A DNA stretch of 27,034 nucleotides from JANOQP01 sp044227705 (GTDB taxonomy: Bacteria > Bacteroidota > Bacteroidia > Chitinophagales > Saprospiraceae). Location of the stretch: the NCBI GenBank assembly GCA_044227705.1, contig JBGAWE010000034.1, positions 1 through 27,034 of the forward strand. Reading direction: 5' to 3'. The translations under genes were made by a program, and so were the position numbers. The notes under the pieces are model-generated. The model saw only the letters and a program-made list of their open reading frames with translations, was not told where the DNA came from and did not search any database. Below are positions 15,560 to 23,696 of this stretch, one piece after another (positions within the stretch are counted from its first letter, which is position 1; each line of letters opens with the position of its first letter).

Positions 15560-16807
15560 ATGAAAAAACTACAAATCTTCTTTTCCCTCACCCTGATTAT
15601 CGCCGCCGCTTCGTGCGGTCGCCAAGAAAGCGGCCAACTCGTTGGCGTTCTCGACCGGCCGAAATGGAAGGGCGTCAATCCCTACGGCATGGTCTACATC
15701 CCTTCCGGCACCCTGCACATCGGGGGCGGCGATCAGGACGTGAACAACACCATGGTTCAGCGTTCAAAGTCGATCTCCATCCAGGGATTCTTCATGGACG
15801 ACACCGAAATCACCAACAACGAATACCGCCAGTTCGTCAACTGGGTCACCGACTCGCTGGCCCACGCCAAGCTCGACCACTTTGTGGACAACGAAGAGAC
15901 CGGCAGCCAGCAGATCGATTGGGAACAGGAAATCGACTACGAGGGTAGCTCCGAAGAGCTTACGGACATGTACTATGCTGAGAACGAGCGGTTCAATGGC
16001 AAGAAAGAAGTCGATGCCAACAAGCTCCAGTATGAGATGCAGTGGTATGACTGGCAGCGCGCAGCCCACGAACGCGGCTCCAACCGCACCTCCTTCATCA
16101 AGAAGGAGACGGTCAAAATCTATCCTGACACGCTAGCTTGGATTCGGGATTTCTCATACTCTTACAACGAGCCGATGGCGCGGAACTACTTCTGGCACCC
16201 GGCTTTCGACGACTATCCGGTCGTTGGCGTTAACTGGAAGATGGCCAAGGCTTTCTGCCACTGGCGCACCAAGCTCTGGAACATGTACCGCGCCGGTGAG
16301 AAGGGCGAGGTCAACACCGAGGACTTCCGCCTTCCTACGGAACATGAGTGGGAGTATGCAGCTCGCGGTGGCCGCGACCTCGCTCCGTATCCGTGGGGTG
16401 CCTACTACACACGCAATGCAAAAGGGTGTCTTCTGGCCAACTTCAAGCCCGGCCGTGGTAACTATCCCGAGGACGGAGGCCAATACACGGTCAAGGCCGA
16501 CGGCTACTATCCGAACGATTATGGTCTCTATTGCATGGCTGGAAATGTCTCTGAATGGACCGAAACGGCTTATTACGAGAATGCCTACTCGTTCATCCAC
16601 GACCTCAACCCAGACATTCGTTGGGATGCCAAAGATGACGAGCCGGAAGCCAACAAGCGCAAGGTCATCCGTGGCGGCTCTTGGAAGGATGTGGCCTATT
16701 TCATGCAGACAGGCACCCGCTCGTGGGAGTACCAAGACACGACGAAGTGCTACGTTGGATTCCGCTGTGTGCTGACGTTCCTCGGTCGTTCGATCAACGA
16801 CTTCTAA
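15560..16807 (+). CDS. gldK: Type IX secretion/gliding lipoprotein GldK
   Basis: A 415-residue lipoprotein (lipobox A-A-S-C, Cys19) with a formylglycine-generating-enzyme/sulfatase-modifying fold: 'MVYIPSGTLHIGG', 'FFMDDTEITNNEYRQFV', 'PVVGVNWKMAKAFCHW', 'RLPTEHEWEYAARGG', 'YCMAGNVSEWTE' and 'RVIRGGSWKD' in variant form. In GldK/PorK this fold has a structural role: the protein forms the periplasmic ring under the outer membrane together with GldN/PorN. An insert of about 100 residues between the second and third blocks is rich in charged residues and is typical of GldK compared with plain FGE enzymes. It follows porP and precedes gldLMN, but a hairpin and a separate promoter lie between gldK and gldL. 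Confidence 0.96.
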   Translation: MKKLQIFFSLTLIIAAASCGRQESGQLVGVLDRPKWKGVNPYGMVYIPSGTLHIGGGDQDVNNTMVQRSKSISIQGFFMDDTEITNNEYRQFVNWVTDSLAHAKLDHFVDNEETGSQQIDWEQEIDYEGSSEELTDMYYAENERFNGKKEVDANKLQYEMQWYDWQRAAHERGSNRTSFIKKETVKIYPDTLAWIRDFSYSYNEPMARNYFWHPAFDDYPVVGVNWKMAKAFCHWRTKLWNMYRAGEKGEVNTEDFRLPTEHEWEYAARGGRDLAPYPWGAYYTRNAKGCLLANFKPGRGNYPEDGGQYTVKADGYYPNDYGLYCMAGNVSEWTETAYYENAYSFIHDLNPDIRWDAKDDEPEANKRKVIRGGSWKDVAYFMQTGTRSWEYQDTTKCYVGFRCVLTFLGRSINDF

Positions 16808-16813
16808 GGCTAC

Positions 16814-16869
16814 AAAAGGGCCTTTCGCAACCATCCTCAATTTGAGGACAGCGTGCGAAAGGCTCTTTT
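16814..16869 (+). terminator. Large terminator-like hairpin between gldK and gldL
   Basis: A 16-bp stem (16814-16829 with 16854-16869, one G-U) starts with A4 and ends with T4. Its loop holds a second perfect 6-bp hairpin (16834-16839 with 16843-16848). It begins 6 bases after the gldK stop. Confidence 0.82.
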
Positions 16870-16897
16870 CCCTGCCTTTCCCGTTTTCAAGACCTAC

Positions 16898-16927
16898 TTT
16901 GTGGAAGACCTGCTGATTCTACATCTG
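16898..16927 (+). promoter_or_regulatory. Candidate promoter of gldLMN
   Basis: TTTG (16898-16901), 18 bases, then TAcaTcTG (16920-16927): one change from TAnnTTTG with good spacing. It lies between the gldK hairpin and gldL and gives a leader of about 105 bases. Confidence 0.55.
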
Positions 16928-17039
16928 CAACGCAAAGCGCAGGTGACTGGGATTTGGGCAATCCGAACAGCCCTCCTCGACCAAAGCAATTTTCAGTTTT
17001 TAAACCAATTTTCGTAACCGTAAAAAAAATTAGCAAGTA

Positions 17040-17636
17040 ATGGCTGCTTTTAAGTTTGCAAAGACCCCCGGCTTCAGGTACTTCAAGAACCTTGTCATCG
17101 GCGTTGGGGCCGCCATCGTCCTCATGGGCGCGCTCTTCAAGCTGGAAAGCTGGGAGTATGCCTCTGAGATGCTTATCGTCGGCATGTTGACCGAGGTCGT
17201 CGTCTTTCTAATGCTCGGCATCCTTGGCCCGGAAGACGACTACTACTGGGAAAAGCTCTACCCGGGGCTTAATCAATACGATGCCCGCATTGCTCCCATC
17301 ACTTCTTCCGCCACCGCAGAGGAATACAAGCCCCTCCACGGCGACGTGGTCGAAAAGAGCCTCGGCAGCATGGTCACCGAGCTGCAGTCGATGTCGAAGA
17401 GCATGAGCTCGCTCAAGGCACTTCAGGAAGTCGATTTCTCCGGAACCAGCGAGCAGATCAAGTCCATGAACAACTTCTACACACGCCTCAACACTGCCAT
17501 GGCCGACCTCAGCGCATCGGCCGACGACGTGAAGCGCTACAAGGATCACATGGCTGCGCTCAACGGCAACCTTGGCTCGCTCAACACCGTCTACGGCAAC
17601 ATGCTCTCGGCGATGGCCAACATCGGCCGTCAGTGA
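17040..17636 (+). CDS. gldL: Type IX secretion/gliding motor protein GldL
   Basis: A 198-residue inner-membrane protein with two N-terminal membrane helices (about residues 17-35 and 42-60) and a cytoplasmic tail. GldL and GldM form the proton-driven motor of the type IX system. The residues considered key in the family are present: Lys34 in 'GALFKLE' and Glu52 in 'GMLTEVVVF', matching by position the essential Lys and Glu of Flavobacterium GldL (from memory). The motif 'LGPEDDYYWEKLYPGL' follows. The tail has regular hydrophobic spacing from about residue 100 to the end and is likely a coiled coil. An A-rich stretch just before the ATG fits the phylum's weak ribosome binding. The gldM start follows after 43 bases. 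Confidence 0.97.
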   Translation: MAAFKFAKTPGFRYFKNLVIGVGAAIVLMGALFKLESWEYASEMLIVGMLTEVVVFLMLGILGPEDDYYWEKLYPGLNQYDARIAPITSSATAEEYKPLHGDVVEKSLGSMVTELQSMSKSMSSLKALQEVDFSGTSEQIKSMNNFYTRLNTAMADLSASADDVKRYKDHMAALNGNLGSLNTVYGNMLSAMANIGRQ

Positions 17637-17679
17637 TTTGACCAACCGTATTTTTTCACCTTTTTAAAAGTACTACGGT

Positions 17680-19290
17680 ATGTCAATTCCAAAGGAGCCC
17701 CGACAACTAATGATCAACCTCATGTACCTCGTCTTGACGGCGCTCCTTGCGCTCAACGTCTCGGCGGAGGTTATGAATGCGTTCTTCTCGCTCGACAAGG
17801 GCCTCATGGGCAGCCGCCTCATCGTTGACAAGAATAACGAGGGCCTGCTGAAGTCCATCGACAAACAAGCAGAAGCTTACAAGAACCCGCAGAACGAGGC
17901 GTATAAAAAAGCGGCACACGATGCCGAGGCTATCGCCACCGAGTTTCAAGAATACATCGAAGGTGTTCGCAAAGACCTTTGGACCAAAGCCGGGGGAGAT
18001 AATCCCAAGGTTCCTGGTCAGCCGAAGGACATTCGTAACAAAGACCTGACGACTCGGTGGTTCATCACCGAGAAGAAAGGCACAGAGATAAAGGACAAAG
18101 TGACGGAGACCCGCCAAAAACTGCTGGCCCTAATCTCCGATCCGAAGGACAAAACCGAAATTGAGAACCAACTCACGTTGGGCATTGAGGAAATCCCCCC
18201 GGGCGTGAAGGCCAAAACTTGGGAGGAGTACAAATTCAAACAGATGCCAGTCGCGGCCATCGTCCCTGTTTTGGGGAAGTTCCAGACGGACGTTAAAAGC
18301 TCGGCGACCGCTGTTTTGAATTATATCGCCAAGAAGGTCGGCGGAGAGGAAATCCGGATGGATGCCTTTGAACCGGCCGTTTCGGCATCGAAAGGCTACG
18401 TCATCCTCGGCGAGAAATATGAGGCGGACATTTTCTTGAGTGCTTATTCGACCACGGCCAACAACGTCTCCATCTCGGCGGGCGGTCGAGGCCTCCCGGT
18501 AACGGCAGGCAAGGCGCACTTCGAGGAAACGGCCTCGTCCAACGGCGTTCGCAAGTACAACGTCAGCATCAACGTGACGAACCCTCTCACGAAGGAGGTC
18601 AAGAACTACCAGAAGGAGTTCCAGTACGAGGTTGGTCAGCGCTCGGTAGCTTGCGCCGCCGACAAGATGAACGTCTTCTACATCGGTGTGCCCAACCCGG
18701 TCTCCGTTTCCGCAGCTGGTGTCAACTCGAACGACGTCAAGGTCTCGGCCGAAGGCTGCAACATTGAGAAGAACGGCCCCGGCAAGTTCACCGTCACCGC
18801 GACCAAGCCGACCAACGACGCATCCATCACCGTCTCGGCCCCGGGCGTCACGCAGAAGTTCCCTTTCCGTGTCAAACGCATCCCCGACCCCGTGCCGCTC
18901 CTCGGTGCACAGCATAACTCGAAGGCGATGGGCAATGGCGAGTTTAAAGCGCAGGGCGGTATTGCCGCCGTGCTGCAGAACTTCGACTTCGAGGCCAAGT
19001 GCGAGATAGTCGGCTTCGGCGCTGCCTATGTCGCCAAACGGCAAGACCCGATTGAGTACAAAAACAGCGGTGCCCGCTGGGGTGCCGACGTGGCCAGTGC
19101 CGTCCAAAAGGCGAAACCGGGCGACATCTACTATTTCGACGAAATCAAGGCTCGCTGCCCAGGCGATGCGGCCTCCCGCGACATCGGTGGTCTCGTCTTC
19201 AAAATCAAGTACTCGACTCATTTTGGAAAGAAGCCGACCACTCTGGTCGGCTTCTTTCCAGTTTTCTATCCAAACAGGTATTCCTTCTAA
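17680..19290 (+). CDS. gldM: Type IX secretion/gliding protein GldM, with an unusual C-terminal tail
   Basis: A 536-residue protein with the family N-terminus 'KEPRQLMINLMYLVLTALLALNVSAEVMNAF', one membrane helix that packs in the GldL bundle, and a long periplasmic part of helical and Ig-like domains. GldM spans the periplasm and transmits force to the GldK/GldN ring. Homologues are about 510-520 residues and normally end near the strand seen here as 'IGGLVFKIK' (nt 19184-19210). This copy goes on for about 26 residues, and that tail is encoded by a perfect inverted repeat resembling an intrinsic terminator (19224-19260). The TAC after 'FKIK' is one base from a TAG stop; stop loss is an inference. 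The gldN start follows the stop after 17 bases. Confidence 0.96.
   Translation: MSIPKEPRQLMINLMYLVLTALLALNVSAEVMNAFFSLDKGLMGSRLIVDKNNEGLLKSIDKQAEAYKNPQNEAYKKAAHDAEAIATEFQEYIEGVRKDLWTKAGGDNPKVPGQPKDIRNKDLTTRWFITEKKGTEIKDKVTETRQKLLALISDPKDKTEIENQLTLGIEEIPPGVKAKTWEEYKFKQMPVAAIVPVLGKFQTDVKSSATAVLNYIAKKVGGEEIRMDAFEPAVSASKGYVILGEKYEADIFLSAYSTTANNVSISAGGRGLPVTAGKAHFEETASSNGVRKYNVSINVTNPLTKEVKNYQKEFQYEVGQRSVACAADKMNVFYIGVPNPVSVSAAGVNSNDVKVSAEGCNIEKNGPGKFTVTATKPTNDASITVSAPGVTQKFPFRVKRIPDPVPLLGAQHNSKAMGNGEFKAQGGIAAVLQNFDFEAKCEIVGFGAAYVAKRQDPIEYKNSGARWGADVASAVQKAKPGDIYYFDEIKARCPGDAASRDIGGLVFKIKYSTHFGKKPTTLVGFFPVFYPNRYSF
19224..19260 (+). terminator. Perfect 17-bp terminator-like hairpin inside the gldM 3' end
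   Basis: Bases 19224-19240 and 19244-19260 are exact reverse complements with the loop ctc, followed by gttttctatc. The hairpin is within the gldM reading frame, 30 bases before its stop codon, and upstream of gldN. Confidence 0.7.
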
Positions 19291-19307
19291 TCAACATTTC
19301 ACACACC

Positions 19308-20219
19308 ATGCTCAAATCCACTAAATGGTTTGCTGCGTGCCTGATGGCCGCACTGGTGGCCGTCAATCTGTCGGCACAGACGCCCGAAACGCCGGTTGCA
19401 ACTCCCGTCCCGCCGCCGCAGGCGACGACCACGCCGACAGAAGCGAGCGACCCCGACCAACCGGTTGACAAGCCACTCGATGACATCGTCGAAAAGAAGC
19501 TTCTAGGTGCACACCGCGTGCTGCCATACCCATCCATCCGTGAGGCCGATATATTCTATGAGAAGCGTATTTGGCGCATCATCGATGTGCGCGAGAAGAT
19601 GAACCACGCCTTCACCTACCCGGAGGATCCGTTCTTCAAAATCCTTTCCGACGCAGCCACGAAGGGCGACATTCGTGTCTACAGCACCGAGGACGACAAG
19701 TTTACCAAGCAACTCACGCCAGACGAGGTGACAGCCAAGCTCTTTAGCGTCGATACGGCCGTCACTTTCGACCCGGAGACCTATGAGGAAAAAATCCAGG
19801 TAGTTCGCAACGAGACCAACTGGGAGGACGTCAAGCGCTTCCGCCTCAAGGAGGTTTGGTTCTTCGACAAGCAGAAGTCAGAGCTGCGTGTGCGCATCCT
19901 CGGCATTGCCCCGCTAATCGACGTTAAGGACAACAACGGCAACTTCCGCTACGAGCTGCCTATGTTCTGGGTCTATTACCCTGACTGCCGAGAGCTGTTC
20001 GCCCGCCACAAGGTCTTCAACCCCGGTGGCAACGATGCCGCCCCCATGACTTGGGAAGACATTATGGAAGACCGACAATTCGCCAGCTACATCTACAAGG
20101 AGAGCAACGTCTTTGACCGCAAAATCGAGGACTACACTACTGGTGTCGATCGTCTCGTCGAGGGTGACAAAATTCGCCAAGAGATATTTAACTTCGAACA
20201 CGATCTATGGTCGTATTGA
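19308..20219 (+). CDS. gldN: Type IX secretion/gliding protein GldN
   Basis: A 303-residue periplasmic protein with a signal peptide ending at S-A-Q (residues 22-24), then a Pro/Thr-rich linker of about 35 residues. The folded part has family landmarks: 'READIFYEKRIWRIIDVREKMNHAF', 'LTPDEVTAKLFSVDT', 'RFRLKEVWFFDKQKSELRVRILGIAPL' and 'PMFWVYYPDCRELFARHKVFN', plus 'FASYIYKESNVFDRKI' near the end. GldN/PorN forms the periplasmic ring with GldK/PorK. It is the last gene of the locus: a strong terminator follows 69 bases after the stop. Length and order agree with the family. Confidence 0.97.
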   Translation: MLKSTKWFAACLMAALVAVNLSAQTPETPVATPVPPPQATTTPTEASDPDQPVDKPLDDIVEKKLLGAHRVLPYPSIREADIFYEKRIWRIIDVREKMNHAFTYPEDPFFKILSDAATKGDIRVYSTEDDKFTKQLTPDEVTAKLFSVDTAVTFDPETYEEKIQVVRNETNWEDVKRFRLKEVWFFDKQKSELRVRILGIAPLIDVKDNNGNFRYELPMFWVYYPDCRELFARHKVFNPGGNDAAPMTWEDIMEDRQFASYIYKESNVFDRKIEDYTTGVDRLVEGDKIRQEIFNFEHDLWSY

Positions 20220-20288
20220 TTTCAAGTTAGATTTTTCTACATGAGTCATCCCCTGTTCTGGGAATATGTACCATGTGTCTCAATAGAG

Positions 20289-20336
20289 AACCTTCTGTTA
20301 TTTGAGTGACAAGCCAAACAACAGGAGGTTTTTTTT
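20289..20336 (+). terminator. Intrinsic terminator of the gldLMN unit
   Basis: An 11-bp stem (20289-20299 with 20320-20330, one G-U, 20-base loop) is followed by a run of eight T bases (20329-20336). Confidence 0.9.
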
Positions 20337-20802
20337 ATGTATGAGGAGCTACACAAACACCAAGTGCGGTGGATCCTTGCTTGACCGACATTTGGTTCGA
20401 TGTACGTGGCGATGGCCACCATCTGGTGCCTGCACACAACTCCAGCGGCCGTTGTTGATGAGCTTGGTGCCGGTTGGCGTCGACAGGGACGAAGTTCTTG
20501 AGTGGCCTTCTGCCGCTGCACAGCTAAGAGTATTCGAAATTCAAATGGCGGCAGTTGACGGTGGTCCAATGTTCATCTTTGCCAACGGCGTGAGAGAAAA
20601 GCCCGAACGGTTGGACTCGATAAGCCGGTGCGCCGGCAGCTTGAACAGAGCCAACCAGATTGGTAAAGTCACAACGGCCAGTGGGCGCAAGGCCCCAATC
20701 CTCAATGGACGACCGTGCGCGGGCCAGCTGAAGAGATATAGGAGAATGATTTAACTTAACCATTAGCGCAGTTTGGCGTGCAGCACCGGGCTTTAGAACA
20801 CG
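20337..20802. other. 466 bases with no recognisable gene
   Basis: Open frames exist on both strands (a 150-codon one on plus, two of 79 and 107 codons on minus), but none has a recognisable domain, a convincing start region or neighbours that fit. The composition is less GC-rich and the codon pattern differs from the flanking genes. It could be a decayed gene or an unrecognised RNA. I looked for tmRNA and RNase P RNA landmarks and saw none. Confidence 0.5.
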
Positions 20803-21363
20803 TCAAGGCTTGCCCAGTTTCGCCAATCTCTTCTCAATGGCGTCGAGCATCTCCAACTGCTTTTGCTGGATTTCGCACAGGTGCAGATACTGCTCCTCGA
20901 TGGAGAGGTCGAGTTTGCGGTGCAGGTTGCGGATTTCGACCTCGGCTTTGAGGTTGATGAGGTAGTCGTCCTCGGCGCGCTGGCGGTCTTTGGCCTCTTG
21001 CCTGTTCTGGCTCATCATGATGACCGGGGCCTGCAAAGCCGCGACGCATGAGAGGATGAGGTTGAGCAGGATGAAAGGATAGGGGTCGAAGCCCCGATTG
21101 AGGAGGACAACGGCGTTGACGAAAATCCAGACTGCCAGCATCGCCGTGAAGATCAGGATGAATTTCCAGCTTCCGCCGAACTCGGCCACCCGGTCGGCCA
21201 GACGTTCGCCGAAAGAGAGTTCTTGCCGTAGGTCGCCCTCAGCAATCTTCGCGGTGAGGAGTTTCTCCTCCTCGAACGCCGACTCGACGATGGCGTGGAG
21301 CTGGTCGAGCTGGTCATTTTCAGTTTTGAGGAGCGACTGGATAAACGGACGGGAGTTCTTCAT
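20803..21363 (-). CDS. DUF1003 family membrane protein
   Basis: A 186-residue protein. The DUF1003 core is clear: 'RLADRVAEFGGSWKFILIFTAMLAVWIFVN', then 'FDPYPFILLNLILSCVAALQAPVIMMSQNRQ', forming two membrane helices (about residues 60-85 and 95-118), followed by 'DRQRAEDDYLINLKAE', and a C-terminal coiled coil with regular Leu/Ile spacing. The family's biochemical role is unknown. I chose the ATG at 21363 because a good promoter (TTTG, 19 bases, TAccTTTc) lies upstream and would put the transcription start after the earlier alternative start at 21435. It is transcribed away from the tRNA-tuf block. Confidence 0.92.
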   Translation of the reverse strand: MKNSRPFIQSLLKTENDQLDQLHAIVESAFEEEKLLTAKIAEGDLRQELSFGERLADRVAEFGGSWKFILIFTAMLAVWIFVNAVVLLNRGFDPYPFILLNLILSCVAALQAPVIMMSQNRQEAKDRQRAEDDYLINLKAEVEIRNLHRKLDLSIEEQYLHLCEIQQKQLEMLDAIEKRLAKLGKP

Positions 21364-21405
21364 AGGTAAAAACCGTGAAAATTTCACCTTATTATTAGGA
21401 GTGGC

Positions 21406-21436
21406 GAAAGGTAGCCTCCCCGGCTCGCCGACCAAA
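21406..21436 (-). promoter_or_regulatory. Promoter of the DUF1003 gene
   Basis: On the minus strand TTTG (21436-21433), 19 bases, then TAccTTTc (21413-21406), nearly the exact Bacteroidota consensus. The ATG follows 43 bases later. Confidence 0.72.
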
Positions 21437-21488
21437 CTTGATTTTGTTTGGAAGACTTTCGCGGCCGAAATTTTCCAGAAAATTCTTC

Positions 21489-21516
21489 TTTCGTTCCAGA
21501 GGTCAAATTACCTTTG
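21489..21516 (+). promoter_or_regulatory. Promoter of the tRNA-tuf operon
   Basis: TAccTTTG (21509-21516) is an exact match to the Bacteroidota -7 box; the -33 element is weak (tttcg near 21489). The first tRNA begins about 75 bases downstream of the likely start. Confidence 0.68.
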
Positions 21517-21596
21517 CACGCGCTAAAAGAAAATGGCGGCCAAGCCGGTGGCAAAACCGGCAGGTTGTTTGAAATCGAGACGTGAAAAACACACTT

Positions 21597-21670
21597 GCCG
21601 GTGTAGCTCAGTTGGCCAGAGCAGCTGATTTGTAATCAGCTGGTCGGGGGTTCGAATCCCTCTACCGGCT
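21597..21670 (+). tRNA. tRNA-Thr (anticodon TGT)
   Basis: Full cloverleaf: acceptor GCCGGTG paired with TACCGGC (last pair G-U), D-arm tagctcagttgg, anticodon stem ctgat/atcag with TGT, T-arm gggttcgaatccc. No CCA is encoded. Confidence 0.97.
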
Positions 21671-21704
21671 CCGAGCGGAGAGAACATCGAGCAGGACAAA
21701 AAAC

Positions 21705-21787
21705 GGGGGTGCGCCGAAGTTGGAGAGACGGGGCAGACTGTAAATCTGTTGCTTTTGGCTGAGTTGGTTCGAATCCAACCACCCCCA
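21705..21787 (+). tRNA. tRNA-Tyr (anticodon GTA)
   Basis: Acceptor GGGGGTG pairs with CACCCCC. The anticodon arm is cagactgtaaatctg with GTA, and a long variable arm follows, as expected for bacterial tRNA-Tyr. T-arm is gttggttcgaatccaac. Confidence 0.96.
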
Positions 21788-21794
21788 CCTTTTT

Positions 21795-21864
21795 GAATGC
21801 GGAGTGACGAATGCGGAATGCGGAATTGCAAGATTCTGAATTCCGCGTTCCGACTTCCGCGTTT
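21795..21864. repeat. Inverted repeat with gaatgcgga words between tRNA-Tyr and tRNA-Gly
   Basis: The left arm (21795-21827) is built of repeated aatgcgga words; 21817-21827 pairs with 21839-21849 (11 bp, one G-U). The right arm ends at about 21864 and can instead pair with the start of tRNA-Gly (21854-21863 with 21867-21876, perfect). Confidence 0.75.
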
Positions 21865-21869
21865 CAAAC

Positions 21870-21942
21870 GCGGAAGTAGCTCAGTTGGTAGAGCATCAGC
21901 CTTCCAAGCTGAATGTCGCGAGTTCGAGCCTCGTCTTCCGCT
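21870..21942 (+). tRNA. tRNA-Gly (anticodon TCC)
   Basis: Acceptor GCGGAAG pairs with CTTCCGC. The anticodon arm is cagccttccaagctg with TCC, and the T-arm is gagttcgagcctc. CCA follows directly (21943-21945), unlike in the neighbouring tRNAs. Confidence 0.97.
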
Positions 21943-21959
21943 CCACAGAACCAATAACC

Positions 21960-22031
<72 letters not shown>

Positions 22032-22037
22032 CTGAAG

Positions 22038-22069
22038 TTTCGTCGGCCCCGGCCGGCGGCCGAACGAAA
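22038..22069 (+). promoter_or_regulatory. Hairpin in the tuf leader
   Basis: An 11-bp stem with one bulged A (22038-22048 with 22058-22069) lies between the last tRNA and tuf. No T-run follows at once, so it is more likely a processing or leader structure than a terminator. Confidence 0.5.
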
Positions 22070-22102
22070 TCTCATCATTTTCACTTTTTTAAACACAGAA
22101 AG

Positions 22103-23299
<1,197 letters not shown>

Positions 23300-23323
23300 T
23301 TCAGGCTTTGAATAAAATGACCT

Positions 23324-23363
23324 AAAAAGTCGCTGGTTCGGTCTCCCGCGCCAGCGGCTTTTT
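23324..23363 (+). terminator. Terminator between tuf and tRNA-Trp
   Basis: A 13-bp stem (23324-23336 with 23351-23363, one G-U) begins with A5 and ends with T5. The stem ends 8 bases before tRNA-Trp, so some read-through or a further promoter is needed for the secE-nusG block. Confidence 0.82.
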
Positions 23364-23371
23364 GGTCAAAC

Positions 23372-23444
23372 AGGGGCATAGCTCAATTGGTAGAGTGGCG
23401 GTCTCCAAAACCGTAGGCTGCGGGTTCGAGTCCTGCTGCCCCTG
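23372..23444 (+). tRNA. tRNA-Trp (anticodon CCA)
   Basis: Acceptor AGGGGCA pairs with TGCCCCT. The anticodon arm is cggtctccaaaaccg with CCA, and the T-arm is cgggttcgagtcctg. No CCA tail is encoded. Its place ahead of secE is the usual one in the phylum. Confidence 0.96.
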
Positions 23445-23456
23445 CTTTTAAAAGAT

Positions 23457-23495
23457 GATTTGCGGTTATCGCCCGTAAATCGAAAATCGCAAATC
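23457..23495. repeat. Small inverted repeat upstream of secE
   Basis: Perfect 8-bp arms gatttgcg (23457-23464) and cgcaaatc (23488-23495), with aaatcg words in between. It lies between tRNA-Trp and the secE start. Confidence 0.6.
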
Positions 23496-23498
23496 CAC

Positions 23499-23693
23499 AT
23501 GTTAGAGCGGCTCAATCTGTACATGGCCGAGAGCTACAACGAGTTGAAGAACAACGTCACGTGGCCCTCTTGGAAGGAACTCCAGTCGACTACCATCGTC
23601 GTGCTGGTCGCCACGCTCGTCATCGCGGCGGTCATCTTCCTGATGGACGCGGCGGGCGGCAGCGTGTTGCGCTATATCTACAAGCTCGGCTGA
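23499..23693 (+). CDS. secE: Preprotein translocase subunit SecE
   Basis: A 64-residue single-span protein, the usual size in the phylum. The cytoplasmic amphipathic part has 'ESYNELKNNVTWPSWKEL', the family signature, and one membrane helix follows (about residues 30-50). SecE clamps SecY in the translocon. The ATG at 23499 was preferred over an upstream start at 23460, which lies in the inverted repeat. Its TGA stop (23691-23693) is in the same frame as the nusG sequence that follows. Confidence 0.96.
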   Translation: MLERLNLYMAESYNELKNNVTWPSWKELQSTTIVVLVATLVIAAVIFLMDAAGGSVLRYIYKLG

Positions 23694-23696
23694 CGA

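Noticed and set aside
20302..20754. 150-codon frame on the plus strand after the gld terminator
   Set aside because: It starts inside the terminator hairpin, has no recognisable domain and an odd residue mix. It is covered under the unexplained stretch.
20337..20802. tmRNA or RNase P RNA gene
   Set aside because: I saw no tRNA-like ends, tag-coding frame or conserved RNase P core words.
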